Made by a program: the position numbers and the translations under genes. The notes beneath the pieces were generated by a model. That model worked only from the letters and a program-made list of their open reading frames with translations, was not told the origin of the DNA and did not search any database. 64,000 nucleotides of DNA from Gynuella sp050296195 (GTDB lineage: Bacteria > Pseudomonadota > Gammaproteobacteria > Pseudomonadales > Natronospirillaceae). The stretch lies in NCBI RefSeq assembly GCF_050296195.1, contig NZ_JBNKRB010000012.1. The stretch is one strand, 5' to 3'. Of the stretch, positions 55,284-64,000 are shown piece after piece; the stretch's first letter is position 1; each line of letters starts with the position of its first letter.

Positions 55284-58178
55284 ATGACCACAGGCTCAAA
55301 AACGTTAACGCAACTGCAAAATCATGATGAATTTCTGTATCGCCATATCGGCTCTAAAAAAGCAGATATCGAGGCGATGCTGACGACTTCAGGTGCTGAT
55401 TCCCTGGAAGACCTGGTCCACCAGATCGTACCGGATTCAATCAGCCTTAAAGAGGAACTGGCTTTGGCTGATGGTGTTCCGGAGAGTGTCGCTCTGGATG
55501 AATTACATACCATGGCCCGGCAGAACATCATCTGTAAAAACTACATTGGTATGGGATATCACGACACTAAGGTTCCCCATGTCATTCTTAGAAATGTACT
55601 GGAGAATCCAGGCTGGTACACCGCTTATACCCCCTATCAGCCGGAAATTGCCCAGGGTCGCCTGGAAGCTCTGCTCAACTTCCAGCAGATGATCATCGAC
55701 CTGACCGGTATGGAGCTGGCCAACGCTTCCCTACTCGACGAAGCCACCGCTGCAGCAGAAGCCATGGCAATGGCCAAGCGTTCCGTTCGGAAAAACAAGA
55801 GCCAGTTGTTCTTTGTGGATGAAAATGTGCTACCACAGACGCTGGACGTGGTGAAAACACGAGCAGAATTCTTCGGCTTTGATATTGTCTGTGGCCCACT
55901 GGCAGAATTACACCAGCACGATGTATTTGGTGCATTGTTTCAATATCCAGGACTGAATGGCGAAGTTCCGGATCTGAGCCCCTATATCCAACAACTGCAT
56001 GAGCGTGATGCAATTGCGATCGTCGCGGCAGATCTACTGTCTCTGACACTACTCAAATCACCCGGGGAAATGGGGGCGGATATTGTCTTGGGTAATGCCC
56101 AGCGCTTTGGCGTGCCAATGGGATTTGGCGGCCCCCATGCCGCCTTTTTTGCCACGTTGGACAAATACAAGCGCTCAATCCCAGGTAGAATTATCGGTGT
56201 TTCCATCGACAGTCGTGGCAATCGTGCACTCCGGATGGCATTACAGACACGGGAACAGCATATCCGTCGCGAAAAAGCCAACTCCAACATATGTACCGCA
56301 CAGGTTTTGCTCGCCAACATGGCTGTCTTTTACGGCATTTATCACGGACCGGATGGTCTAAAAGACATTGCCACCCGAATCCACCGCCTGACAACCTTGC
56401 TGGCAGCCAAATTACAGACTTCGGGCCTAACTGTTCTAAACCAGTCCAGTTTTGATACCCTGACAATTCAAATAGACGCTACGTTCGAAGCAATTGTAGA
56501 GCGTGCCAAGGCTGCTCAAATCAATTTCCGTATTGATCCGTCGAAACAACAAATTGGTATTTCTCTGCACGAAAAAACCACTGCAGAAGATGTAAAAGAA
56601 ATCGTCACCGTTCTCACCAATGACTCAAACGACTGGGATATTTACCAGTCAGATCAGTCTGTTGCGGCAAATTTGATACCTGAGGCAATGGTACGAACAT
56701 CCTCATTCATGACCCATCCCGTATTCAACAGCCATCATTCTGAAACAGAAATGATGCGCTACCTGAGGTTGCTGGAAGGCAAAGATCTGGCTCTCAACCA
56801 GGCCATGATCAGCCTTGGCTCCTGTACCATGAAACTGAACGCCGCAGCAGAAATGATGCCCGTTAGCTGGCCCGAATTTGCCGATATTCATCCGTTCGCC
56901 CCGCCAGAACAAACGCAAGGCTATTTAGCCATGATTACCAGCCTGGAAGATATGCTCAAGGCCATTACCGGTTTTGATGCCGTTAGCATACAGCCTAATT
57001 CAGGTGCTCAGGGTGAATACACTGGGCTGCTGGCCATTCAGAAATATCACCAGAGCCGAGGAGATTCCCATCGAAACATCTGCCTGATACCAAGCTCTGC
57101 CCACGGTACCAATCCAGCTTCTGCACAAATGGCCGGTCTCAAAGTGGTCGTGGTTAAATGCGATGAGAATGGAAACGTCGACCGCGCAGACCTGGAACAA
57201 AAAGTGGATCAACTCAAAGACCAAATCAGCTGCCTGATGATGACTTATCCATCAACACATGGAGTTTATGAGGACGGCGTCAAAGAAATTTGCGAACTGA
57301 TCCATTCTGTCGGCGCCCAGGTTTATATGGATGGTGCCAACCTCAATGCTCAAGTGGGTCTGACCCGACCAGCAGATATCGGTGCTGATGTTTCCCACAT
57401 GAACCTGCACAAAACCTTTGCCATTCCACATGGCGGTGGCGGTCCGGGTATGGGGCCGATTGGAGTACGTGCTCATCTGGCCACTTTTTTGCCAGGTCAC
57501 AGTATCAATCCGGTTCATAACATTGAGACCCATAACGGAGCAGTTTCAGCAGCACCTTATGGCAGCGCCAGTATTCTGCCAATCAGTTGGATGTATATCA
57601 AAATGCTGGGGAAACAGGGATTAAAAGTCTCCACTCAAATGGCATTGCTAAATGCCAACTACCTCAAAGACAGACTGAAAGAACACTACCCTATTCTTTA
57701 CACCGGTCGCAATGATCGGGTTGCCCACGAATGTATCGTTGATCTGCGACCATTGAAGAGCAAAACCGGTATTACTGAAGTAGACATCGCAAAACGGTTG
57801 ATGGACTATGGTTTTCACGCCCCGACAATGAGCTTTCCCGTCGCCGGAACCTTCATGATTGAACCGACAGAAAGTGAATCTAAGAAGGAAATTGACCGCT
57901 TTGCCGATGCCATGATTGCAATAAAGAAAGAGATCAATCAGGTGAAGAACGGAGTTTGGACCCTGGTAGATAATCCGCTGGTCAACGCACCACACAGCCA
58001 AGCAGACTTGATGGATCAAAACTGGTCCCATAGCTATAGCCGAGAGCAGGCTGCCTTTCCAAGTGCGCACAGCAAGGCCTTCAAATTTTGGCCAAGTGTA
58101 AACCGTATCGACGATGTCTATGGCGATAGAAATCTGATCTGTACCTGTCCACCCGTTTCTGACTATGAGGAAGCCTGA
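55284..58178 (+). CDS. gcvP: Glycine dehydrogenase (decarboxylating), P protein
   Basis: This PLP enzyme decarboxylates glycine and loads the aminomethyl group on GcvH. It is a single-chain form with both halves fused, 964 residues. The PLP lysine is in MNLHKTFAIPHGGGGPGMGP (C-terminal half). Its stop shares ATGA with the next gene. Confidence 0.97.
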   Translation: MTTGSKTLTQLQNHDEFLYRHIGSKKADIEAMLTTSGADSLEDLVHQIVPDSISLKEELALADGVPESVALDELHTMARQNIICKNYIGMGYHDTKVPHVILRNVLENPGWYTAYTPYQPEIAQGRLEALLNFQQMIIDLTGMELANASLLDEATAAAEAMAMAKRSVRKNKSQLFFVDENVLPQTLDVVKTRAEFFGFDIVCGPLAELHQHDVFGALFQYPGLNGEVPDLSPYIQQLHERDAIAIVAADLLSLTLLKSPGEMGADIVLGNAQRFGVPMGFGGPHAAFFATLDKYKRSIPGRIIGVSIDSRGNRALRMALQTREQHIRREKANSNICTAQVLLANMAVFYGIYHGPDGLKDIATRIHRLTTLLAAKLQTSGLTVLNQSSFDTLTIQIDATFEAIVERAKAAQINFRIDPSKQQIGISLHEKTTAEDVKEIVTVLTNDSNDWDIYQSDQSVAANLIPEAMVRTSSFMTHPVFNSHHSETEMMRYLRLLEGKDLALNQAMISLGSCTMKLNAAAEMMPVSWPEFADIHPFAPPEQTQGYLAMITSLEDMLKAITGFDAVSIQPNSGAQGEYTGLLAIQKYHQSRGDSHRNICLIPSSAHGTNPASAQMAGLKVVVVKCDENGNVDRADLEQKVDQLKDQISCLMMTYPSTHGVYEDGVKEICELIHSVGAQVYMDGANLNAQVGLTRPADIGADVSHMNLHKTFAIPHGGGGPGMGPIGVRAHLATFLPGHSINPVHNIETHNGAVSAAPYGSASILPISWMYIKMLGKQGLKVSTQMALLNANYLKDRLKEHYPILYTGRNDRVAHECIVDLRPLKSKTGITEVDIAKRLMDYGFHAPTMSFPVAGTFMIEPTESESKKEIDRFADAMIAIKKEINQVKNGVWTLVDNPLVNAPHSQADLMDQNWSHSYSREQAAFPSAHSKAFKFWPSVNRIDDVYGDRNLICTCPPVSDYEEA

Positions 58179-58687
58179 TGAGCACACAACTGATTCTGAC
58201 AGTCATGGCTGATGACCAACCCGGAATTGTCAAAAAACTTTCCGAATGCGTTGCCATGCATGACGGAAACTGGCTTGAAAGCAGGATGACGAGAATGGCC
58301 GGCAAATTTGCAGGCATCATTCGTATTGAATGTCATGATGACAAACTGAAATCACTGCACACTCAACTGGATAAGCTGATCAGTACCGGAATCAGAGTCA
58401 TCATCGACTACAGTGATATTGCCGAAACCTCTCCCAGCGAACACTTTCGTTTTAAAGTGACAGCCAATGATCGCACGGGAATTGTTAAAGAGGTATCCAA
58501 TGTACTGGCCGGTCTTGGTGTGAATATGGAAGACCTTGAGACCTTAGTCGAAAGTGCTCCAATGTTTTCCGGCCCGGTTTTCGCCGCGGAAATTGTTTCC
58601 ACCCTCCCAGAATCGATGGAAATACAAACCGTTATAGACGCTCTGGAACAGTTATCTGACGACCTGATTGTTGACATTCTGGAGTAA
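58178..58687 (+). CDS. GcvR-like regulator with two ACT domains
   Basis: The protein has 169 residues: two ACT domains (about 4-75: LILTVMADDQPGIVKKLSECV; and about 88-165: FRFKVTANDRTGIVKEVSNVLAG). In E. coli GcvR blocks the activator GcvA when glycine is low. Here the gene overlaps gcvP, so it is made together with the enzymes it may report on. No gcvA gene is in the window. ACT domains usually bind amino acids; glycine is the likely ligand. Confidence 0.82.
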   Translation: MSTQLILTVMADDQPGIVKKLSECVAMHDGNWLESRMTRMAGKFAGIIRIECHDDKLKSLHTQLDKLISTGIRVIIDYSDIAETSPSEHFRFKVTANDRTGIVKEVSNVLAGLGVNMEDLETLVESAPMFSGPVFAAEIVSTLPESMEIQTVIDALEQLSDDLIVDILE

Positions 58688-58695
58688 TTCCGTAC

Positions 58696-58725
58696 AAAAA
58701 AGCCAGACAAATGTCTGGCTTTTTT
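58696..58725. terminator. Terminator after the gcv operon
   Basis: A perfect 14-bp stem (AAAAAAGCCAGACA / TGTCTGGCTTTTTT) with a 2-base loop lies 8 bases past the stop codon. It ends the gcv operon and separates it from the biosynthetic cluster. Confidence 0.92.
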
Positions 58726-58881
58726 CTCATTTAAGCCTCTGCTAATTTTTTGCTAAAAGCTGCTCCAACTCAATAGGCAGACCCGTTCCAAAACGCTATA
58801 CTGAAGTTCGGTACCGCCTGAATATAAATCCCATAACTCCAGGCGCGTTAAGGCTATGCTGACGGAACAAAGGATGAGGGC

Positions 58882-60879
58882 ATGTGTGGCATTTTTGGAG
58901 TCTTCGGAAATCGGTTTGACCAATCTCATAAACGTGAAATTGCTCTCAGAGCAGTCGCCCAACTCGACCATCGAGGCCCGGATGCGTGGGGTATTTATAA
59001 CGCTCCGTTAGTCACTTTAGGACATACCCGATTGTCCATTGTCGACGTTACTTACGGCCACCAGCCCATGACAACCGACCGCACTGTTATTTCTTATAAT
59101 GGGGAAATCTATAACCATATAGAATTACGTGAAGAATTACAGAGCCAAGGTGTTCAATTCAATACACGTTGCGACACTGAAGTCATTTTACGGCTGTATG
59201 AACACAAGGGTACGGCCGCCTTCGCGCAACTGAACGGCCAATTCAGTATTATTCTTTGGGATAAACAACAGCAGAAGCTCGTAGTCGCACGTGACCGCCT
59301 GGGCATTCGCCCCCTGTATGTCCTGTCATGGCAGGATACATTATTTATCAGTTCAGAAATGAAAGCATTTGATGGAATAGACGGCTTTACCAGACAGTTA
59401 TCTCCATCACAATTATTTGAACATGCATTATTATGGAACACACTTTCCAGCGGTACGATATACGAATCCATTCGCAGTGTGGAATCAGGGACATTTGAAG
59501 AATACTTTCCTGATGGCCGGCAACATATTCAGCGCTACTACCAGATTGGCGAACAATGGCAGAGTCAGTTTCGTCACACAGATTTCGACAATGCCAAACA
59601 GGACTTTCAGGAATTGCTGGCCGATTCAGTCAGGCTCCGACTGCGTAGTGATGTACCCGTAGGAGCCTATCTCAGTGGCGGTATTGACTCGACAGTCATT
59701 GCTCACATCGTTCAACAGCAGACCGGACATGAATTCAGCACCTTCTCCGTCGCATTTGCTGATGATGAACTTGATGAATCCTACTATCAGCAACTGGCCA
59801 GCCGGGAAATCGGTTCCAGTCATAAAGCCATACAGGTTACCCGCGCCGACATAGATGCCAATCTGGCAAAAACGATACAACATACAGAAAGGCCGATTTT
59901 CAGAACGGCACCAGTTCCTTTGCACCTGCTTTCCAAAACTGTGCAGCAAAACAACATCAAAGTAGTGCTGACCGGCGAAGGCGCCGATGAAATTCTATTT
60001 GGCTACGATACTTTCAAAGAATTAAAAATACTCGACCAATGGCGTCGCACAGGCGATTCCGGACAGGCCGCTCAACATATCAAAGAACTGTATCCTCACT
60101 TGGCTCATTATGCCGACCCCAAACAGTTCGGTCTGATGAAAATGTATTACGAAGGCTTCTTGACCGAATACGATAATGAGCTCGTTGGCCTTAACATTCG
60201 ATTGAACAATAACAAAATCATCGCCAACTATTTTAATAAAGACTGGCAGTTGAGTTTCGACAAAGAAACGCTGTTGGAAAAACTAAAAAGCACCTTACCG
60301 GCTGACTACGATAACTGGAGTTTGTTGCAGAAGAACTCATTCCTGGAAATCAAAACGTTGCTACAAGGCTATTTGTTGTCATCTCAGGGTGACCGCATGG
60401 CCATGAGTCATAGTATTGAAGGTCGTTTCCCTTTTCTGGACCATCGCGTTGTTGAGATGGCGTTTGCTTTACCTGACGAATTCAAATTGAACGGTTTTGA
60501 TCAGAAACATCTGCTTAAGGAATGCTACAAACATAATATTCCAGAAGAAATCACCCGTCGTCCGAAAAGACCGTATATGGCACCGGACCTCATTGCATTT
60601 TTTGACTCGAATGGTCATCTGACCGAAATGGCTGAGTCGTTGCTATCGCCTCAAACCGTTTCAGAATATGGTCTGTTCGATCCGACCATGGTCAGTCGCT
60701 TCCTGCGGAAATTCAGTAAGGGTGTTCCAGAAAATACTGGATACCGTGACAATATGATTTTTATTTTCATGCTGACATCGCAGTTATGTCAGTACTGGAT
60801 CAAGCACACAGAAACCGTATATCCGGATTATCAAAAATGCACGGTCGATATTACGGATGATGGTAACGCCCTTCGCTAA
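58882..60879 (+). CDS. Asparagine synthase-like glutamine amidotransferase
   Basis: The protein has 665 residues. The N-terminal glutaminase (Ntn) domain begins MCGIFGVFGN with the nucleophile Cys2, then RGPDAWG and RLSIVD. The C-terminal ATP domain has SGGIDSTVIAHI, GEGADEILFGYDTFKE and EGRFPFLDHRVVEMA. It is larger than the housekeeping AsnB (about 554). The ribosome site AGGATGAGG is strong. It is followed within 13 bases by a carrier protein, so it more likely amidates a carboxylate in a natural-product pathway than makes asparagine. It starts a new unit after the gcv terminator. Confidence 0.88.
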   Translation: MCGIFGVFGNRFDQSHKREIALRAVAQLDHRGPDAWGIYNAPLVTLGHTRLSIVDVTYGHQPMTTDRTVISYNGEIYNHIELREELQSQGVQFNTRCDTEVILRLYEHKGTAAFAQLNGQFSIILWDKQQQKLVVARDRLGIRPLYVLSWQDTLFISSEMKAFDGIDGFTRQLSPSQLFEHALLWNTLSSGTIYESIRSVESGTFEEYFPDGRQHIQRYYQIGEQWQSQFRHTDFDNAKQDFQELLADSVRLRLRSDVPVGAYLSGGIDSTVIAHIVQQQTGHEFSTFSVAFADDELDESYYQQLASREIGSSHKAIQVTRADIDANLAKTIQHTERPIFRTAPVPLHLLSKTVQQNNIKVVLTGEGADEILFGYDTFKELKILDQWRRTGDSGQAAQHIKELYPHLAHYADPKQFGLMKMYYEGFLTEYDNELVGLNIRLNNNKIIANYFNKDWQLSFDKETLLEKLKSTLPADYDNWSLLQKNSFLEIKTLLQGYLLSSQGDRMAMSHSIEGRFPFLDHRVVEMAFALPDEFKLNGFDQKHLLKECYKHNIPEEITRRPKRPYMAPDLIAFFDSNGHLTEMAESLLSPQTVSEYGLFDPTMVSRFLRKFSKGVPENTGYRDNMIFIFMLTSQLCQYWIKHTETVYPDYQKCTVDITDDGNALR

Positions 60880-60892
60880 TGGAGAGAAGAAT

Positions 60893-61144
60893 ATGGAAAA
60901 GACACACAGCATCGAAAAACTGGTGACATTCATTACCGAGAATTACATGGTAGAACGTGATGAGGTACCACTGGATCGCTCACTGATTGACGAAGGGATT
61001 ATTGACTCCTTTGGTCTTATTGAAATAGCCGGATTCCTGGAGTCCACTTTCGGTATTCAGATCAAAGACGAAGACATGATTCGGGAAAATTTTGGTTCGG
61101 TCATAAAAATGATCGACTTTGCAGAGAGGAAACAACAGTCATGA
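60893..61144 (+). CDS. Stand-alone acyl/peptidyl carrier protein
   Basis: This is an 83-residue carrier domain; the phosphopantetheine site is Ser39 in GIIDSFGLIEIAGFLE. I chose ATG 60893 with GGAGAGAAG upstream; the longer frame lies in the previous gene. The residue after Ser is Phe rather than the usual Leu. It overlaps the PP-loop gene by 4 bases (ATGA), so the three genes are co-translated. It is probably the scaffold on which the two flanking enzymes act. Confidence 0.88.
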   Translation: MEKTHSIEKLVTFITENYMVERDEVPLDRSLIDEGIIDSFGLIEIAGFLESTFGIQIKDEDMIRENFGSVIKMIDFAERKQQS

Positions 61145-62193
61145 CCGCCGAAATTCAACGCTGCACACATTGTATTCTCTCTGCCAACTTCCCCAAGATT
61201 AAATTCGATGAACAGGGCGTTTGTAATTTCTGCCGCAAAGAAGATAAAGACAGTTATCAAAACGACCAATTCATTGCCGAAGCACGGCAACGTATCGAAA
61301 CATTATTTAGCGAACGCCCACGCAACAGCGAATATGATGCCATTGTCTGCTACAGCGGAGGTAAAGACAGCACCTATACACTGCAACTGGCAGTGGAGAA
61401 ATACGGCCTCAAAGTACTTGCCTTCACTCTGGATAACGGATTTATCTCGCGGGTTGCGTTTAAGAATATCAATAAAGTAGTAGACGCACTCAATGTCGAC
61501 CATTGGGTTTTCAGGCCTGGTCGAAACAATTTCAATGCCATTACCCGGGCCAGTATTACCCAGGCAGTTTATCCAAAGCATTCACTGGCACGTATTTCAG
61601 CTGGATGTAACAGCTGTATCTCTATCGTCAATACAACAGCACTGAAACTCGCACTGGAAAAAAATGTTCCCTTTATCCTGGCGGGATTCACACTTGGGCA
61701 AATCCCTATCAATGGCATTATCTACAAAAACCATTACCAGTTCCTGGCCGAATCCAGACAACAAAGTACAGATAAACTGAGACAAGCCGCAGGCAGCTCT
61801 GTGGATGAATACCTCGGCCTGAATGAATCATTACTACAACGCACGGACAATTATCCCCATAACGTTAACATTTTGTGTGTTGAAGACCTGAATGAACAAC
61901 AGATCAAAGATGCCATCGCACCGCTGGGATGGGTAGCACCCAAGGATGTAGACGGCTGTTCATCAAACTGTCGCCTCAATACTTTCAACAATTATGCTCA
62001 TGAAAGCATTTTTGGTTTCAATCCTTATGAAATGGAACTGAGTCATTTGATTCGAAAAGGCCTGATGACCCGCCAAGAAGCACTGGACAAAATTGCAGAA
62101 CGACCAGAAGGCCAGATTATTCCCTTAATGAATGAGTTAAGCATTACCGAAGACGACTTACTGCAGGCCAGAGAAAAGTATGCCGACAAATAA
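61141..62193 (+). CDS. PP-loop ATPase, N-acetyl sugar amidotransferase/thiolase-like
   Basis: This adenine-nucleotide alpha-hydrolase fold protein has 350 residues. It has an N-terminal zinc-knuckle pattern Cys8-x2-Cys11...Cys28-x2-Cys31 (CTHC, CNFC) and the PP-loop SGGKDS at 72-77. After the core come Cys156-x2-Cys159 (GCNSC) and Cys273/Cys277 (GCSSNC). The N-terminus resembles WbpG/PseA-type sugar amidotransferases. The CxxC plus distant Cys layout resembles tRNA thiolases (TtuA/TtcA) that hold an iron-sulfur cluster. It could activate a carrier-bound acyl by adenylation for nitrogen or sulfur transfer. The exact reaction is not determinable here. Confidence 0.75.
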   Translation: MTAEIQRCTHCILSANFPKIKFDEQGVCNFCRKEDKDSYQNDQFIAEARQRIETLFSERPRNSEYDAIVCYSGGKDSTYTLQLAVEKYGLKVLAFTLDNGFISRVAFKNINKVVDALNVDHWVFRPGRNNFNAITRASITQAVYPKHSLARISAGCNSCISIVNTTALKLALEKNVPFILAGFTLGQIPINGIIYKNHYQFLAESRQQSTDKLRQAAGSSVDEYLGLNESLLQRTDNYPHNVNILCVEDLNEQQIKDAIAPLGWVAPKDVDGCSSNCRLNTFNNYAHESIFGFNPYEMELSHLIRKGLMTRQEALDKIAERPEGQIIPLMNELSITEDDLLQAREKYADK

Positions 62194-64000
62194 CAATACG
62201 CCGGCCTCAATCACAGAACAGCAGTTCTGGCTACTGGATCAACAGGGGGCTAGATCTGCATATAATGTCATTTCTGCGTTCCGGTTCCGTCACCTTGACC
62301 GCCAGAAGCTGCAATCAGTGATTGAACACATCATGTTGGCAACTCCTATTTTGCGCTCTGTGTATCGAATGCAGGATGGTGAATTATGGCGAATCGAAAC
62401 AACTCAGCCGGCAGAAGTGATCGCAACATCTTTTTCTGATGCGGATATGGATACCCAGGCGCTGGCATGGTTAACCACGCAATCATCCAGACCTTTTAAT
62501 CTGGCAGAGGGCCCACTGGTCCGGCTGTTGTTTGCAGAAGAAAGTGACGGATGCACACTGATGTCCCTCTGTATCCATCACATTGTTATCGACCTTAAAT
62601 CCAAAGACATCATTGCCCGACTGATTTCTGCACTATATGAATCACCCGATAATAACGAGGTGCTTGATCAGCCAGAGCTGTTTCGTTATCCGGAATTCAC
62701 CGCACAACAACGAGACTGGATTGCGTCCTCAGATTCGCAGACCGCCAAAGAATACTGGCTTAGCAGTACGCAGGCAGCCTCCCGGAATGTCCGCATTGCC
62801 AGCCAACCAACTCAACCAGAAAGCAAAGCCGGTTATCTGCCCGTCAACCTGGACGGGTCACTGCAATCAGCACTACACCAGCTGGCTCAGCAACAACGCT
62901 CCACCTTGTATCTCATTCTGTTGAGTGCCTACTACTACACGTTGCATAAATTCAGTGGTGTTAATAATTTCTGTCTGGCCATCCCCCTGTCTAACCGCAA
63001 AGCGGAGCTGTTTGACCAAACCCTGGGTTGCTTTGTGAATACTCTGCCCCTGTGCGTCGACTGCCAGTCGGAAGACAGCTTTGTTACGCTGCTCGGAAAG
63101 ATTCGAAAATCATTTCTGTTGACTCACCGGCATCAGCAACTGCCCTCGGTGACAATTCTGAATCTGGCCCGTAGTCAGAATGGACCACTTTATCGTCAGG
63201 GTTTTACCTTTGAACACCCCATGAGCCTCACTCTGCCGGGAGTCGAAACCAAGATCCTCAACATTCATCCCGATCAACCTCAGTTGGATCTGTTTCTCCG
63301 TGGCTGGCTCGATGACGAGGGTCATTTCAAAGGTCAGCTGGAGTACCACCAACAAGTACTCAGTCATTCGGTTGCCCGGCGTTTCCACGACTCCTTGATT
63401 CTGCTGCTGCAACAGATTGCCCAACACCCGGATCTACCACTCTCGTCGCATGCAATAACACCTGCTGAAGACCTACAGCAACTTGCCGTATTCAATCAAA
63501 CCAGCAGGCAATATAACGAACCGCATACCTTAAAAGCACAGTTCGAACGTCAGGCCAGCAAGACGCCAGATCAAGTGGCATTGCTCACAGAAACCGGTCA
63601 ACTCAGCTATCAGCAGTTTAACGCGCGCTGCAATCAACTGGCCCACCACCTGTTACTCAACGGCAACGTGACGGGAACAGTTGTCGCGGTCGCCATCGAA
63701 CGATCGATAGACATGATGGTGGCTATCTACGCCGCTATCAAAGCCGGCGCAGCCTATCTGCCACTGGATACCACGCTGCCTGCCACACGCATTGAACTGA
63801 TGCTGTCTCAGGCCGGTGTCAACACCGTGCTGACCACAACCCAAACTGCTGCTGAACCATGGCTATCGCAGCGCACACGAATCGATGTAGATAGCAGCGA
63901 ATACCAACACCAATCCGTTGAAAACCCGAAAACAATCATTGACGAGGACAATACTGCATATGTGATTTTCACATCCGGATCGACCGGCACGCCCAAAGGC
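62180..64000 (+). CDS. Nonribosomal peptide synthetase, partial (runs off the window)
   Basis: The frame is open from ATG 62180 to the end of the window, 607 codons. It begins with a condensation domain (about 10-440) with HHIVIDL (His133-His134, Asp138; the usual following Gly is Leu). An adenylation domain starts near residue 450 (LKAQFERQASKTPDQVAL, LSYQQFN, AAIKAGAAYLPLD) and ends at core A3, YVIFTSGSTGTPKG. The substrate code lies beyond the edge. An N-terminal C domain on the first NRPS means it takes an acyl or amino acyl from a separate carrier, very likely the stand-alone carrier at 60893. It overlaps the PP-loop gene by 14 bases. Confidence 0.93.
   Translation, partial: MPTNNNTPASITEQQFWLLDQQGARSAYNVISAFRFRHLDRQKLQSVIEHIMLATPILRSVYRMQDGELWRIETTQPAEVIATSFSDADMDTQALAWLTTQSSRPFNLAEGPLVRLLFAEESDGCTLMSLCIHHIVIDLKSKDIIARLISALYESPDNNEVLDQPELFRYPEFTAQQRDWIASSDSQTAKEYWLSSTQAASRNVRIASQPTQPESKAGYLPVNLDGSLQSALHQLAQQQRSTLYLILLSAYYYTLHKFSGVNNFCLAIPLSNRKAELFDQTLGCFVNTLPLCVDCQSEDSFVTLLGKIRKSFLLTHRHQQLPSVTILNLARSQNGPLYRQGFTFEHPMSLTLPGVETKILNIHPDQPQLDLFLRGWLDDEGHFKGQLEYHQQVLSHSVARRFHDSLILLLQQIAQHPDLPLSSHAITPAEDLQQLAVFNQTSRQYNEPHTLKAQFERQASKTPDQVALLTETGQLSYQQFNARCNQLAHHLLLNGNVTGTVVAVAIERSIDMMVAIYAAIKAGAAYLPLDTTLPATRIELMLSQAGVNTVLTTTQTAAEPWLSQRTRIDVDSSEYQHQSVENPKTIIDEDNTAYVIFTSGSTGTPKG

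Noticed and set aside
1..64000. CRISPR arrays, insertion sequences, tRNA genes
   Set aside because: No regularly spaced repeats, transposase frames or tRNA-like cloverleaf sequences were seen by eye; a dedicated scan was not possible.

Overview
The window is a piece of chromosome from a marine- or plant-associated gammaproteobacterium. The gene order cysDN / nif3 / degS-like / hisC-hisD-hisG-murA / mlaC / caxA / lptCAB-rpoN-hpf-ptsN-rapZ-ptsO / mgtE, and later yajQ / REC protein / panE / sensor kinase, is the arrangement known from Pseudomonas. Gaps in that order, and the secondary-metabolism genes at the right end, suggest an Oceanospirillales-like relative. A Gynuella-like organism is a guess, not a result.

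Left edge (1-261): no gene, but two tandem sigma-70 promoters of rRNA-operon style on the minus strand point out of the window. At 262-8534 lie a five-gene peptide ABC transporter, a proline iminopeptidase, a LuxR-family regulator and a second proline iminopeptidase. The regulator carries the two ligand-pocket substitutions (Met and Trp at TraR positions 57 and 61) that define the 'LuxR solos' of plant-associated bacteria. The whole block therefore resembles the PipR-type system for sensing a plant-derived compound.

The core block (8548-29326) holds zapE/zapG, sulfate activation (cysDN, with a decayed APS-kinase tail on CysN), Nif3, a DegS/AlgW-type protease, histidine and peptidoglycan precursor genes, an isolated mlaC, a Ca/Na antiporter, LPS transport genes, sigma-54, the nitrogen PTS branch, mgtE and darP. 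At 29418-37671 lie a yejABEF peptide importer, rsmJ, uppP and tsaB. An AT-hook, Lys/Ala-rich DNA-binding protein (37759-38460) follows, then about 1.4 kb of A/T-rich sequence with no convincing gene, then adk.

From 40861 to 52604 lie gspD-gspC-gspN of type II secretion, groESL with a heat-shock (sigma-32) promoter, fxsA, yajQ, a REC protein with a degenerate GGDEF domain, panE, a membrane sensor kinase and murI. A complete glycine cleavage operon (gcvT-gcvH-gcvP plus a GcvR-like ACT-domain regulator, 53582-58687) has a strong RNA hairpin in each of its two inner spacers.

From 58882 to the right edge a biosynthetic cluster begins: an asparagine-synthase-like amidotransferase, a stand-alone carrier protein, a PP-loop ATPase with extra cysteine pairs, and a nonribosomal peptide synthetase that runs off the window. 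The three genes before the NRPS look like a cassette that modifies a carrier-bound acyl group, by amidation or possibly sulfur insertion. It is the best candidate for undescribed chemistry here.
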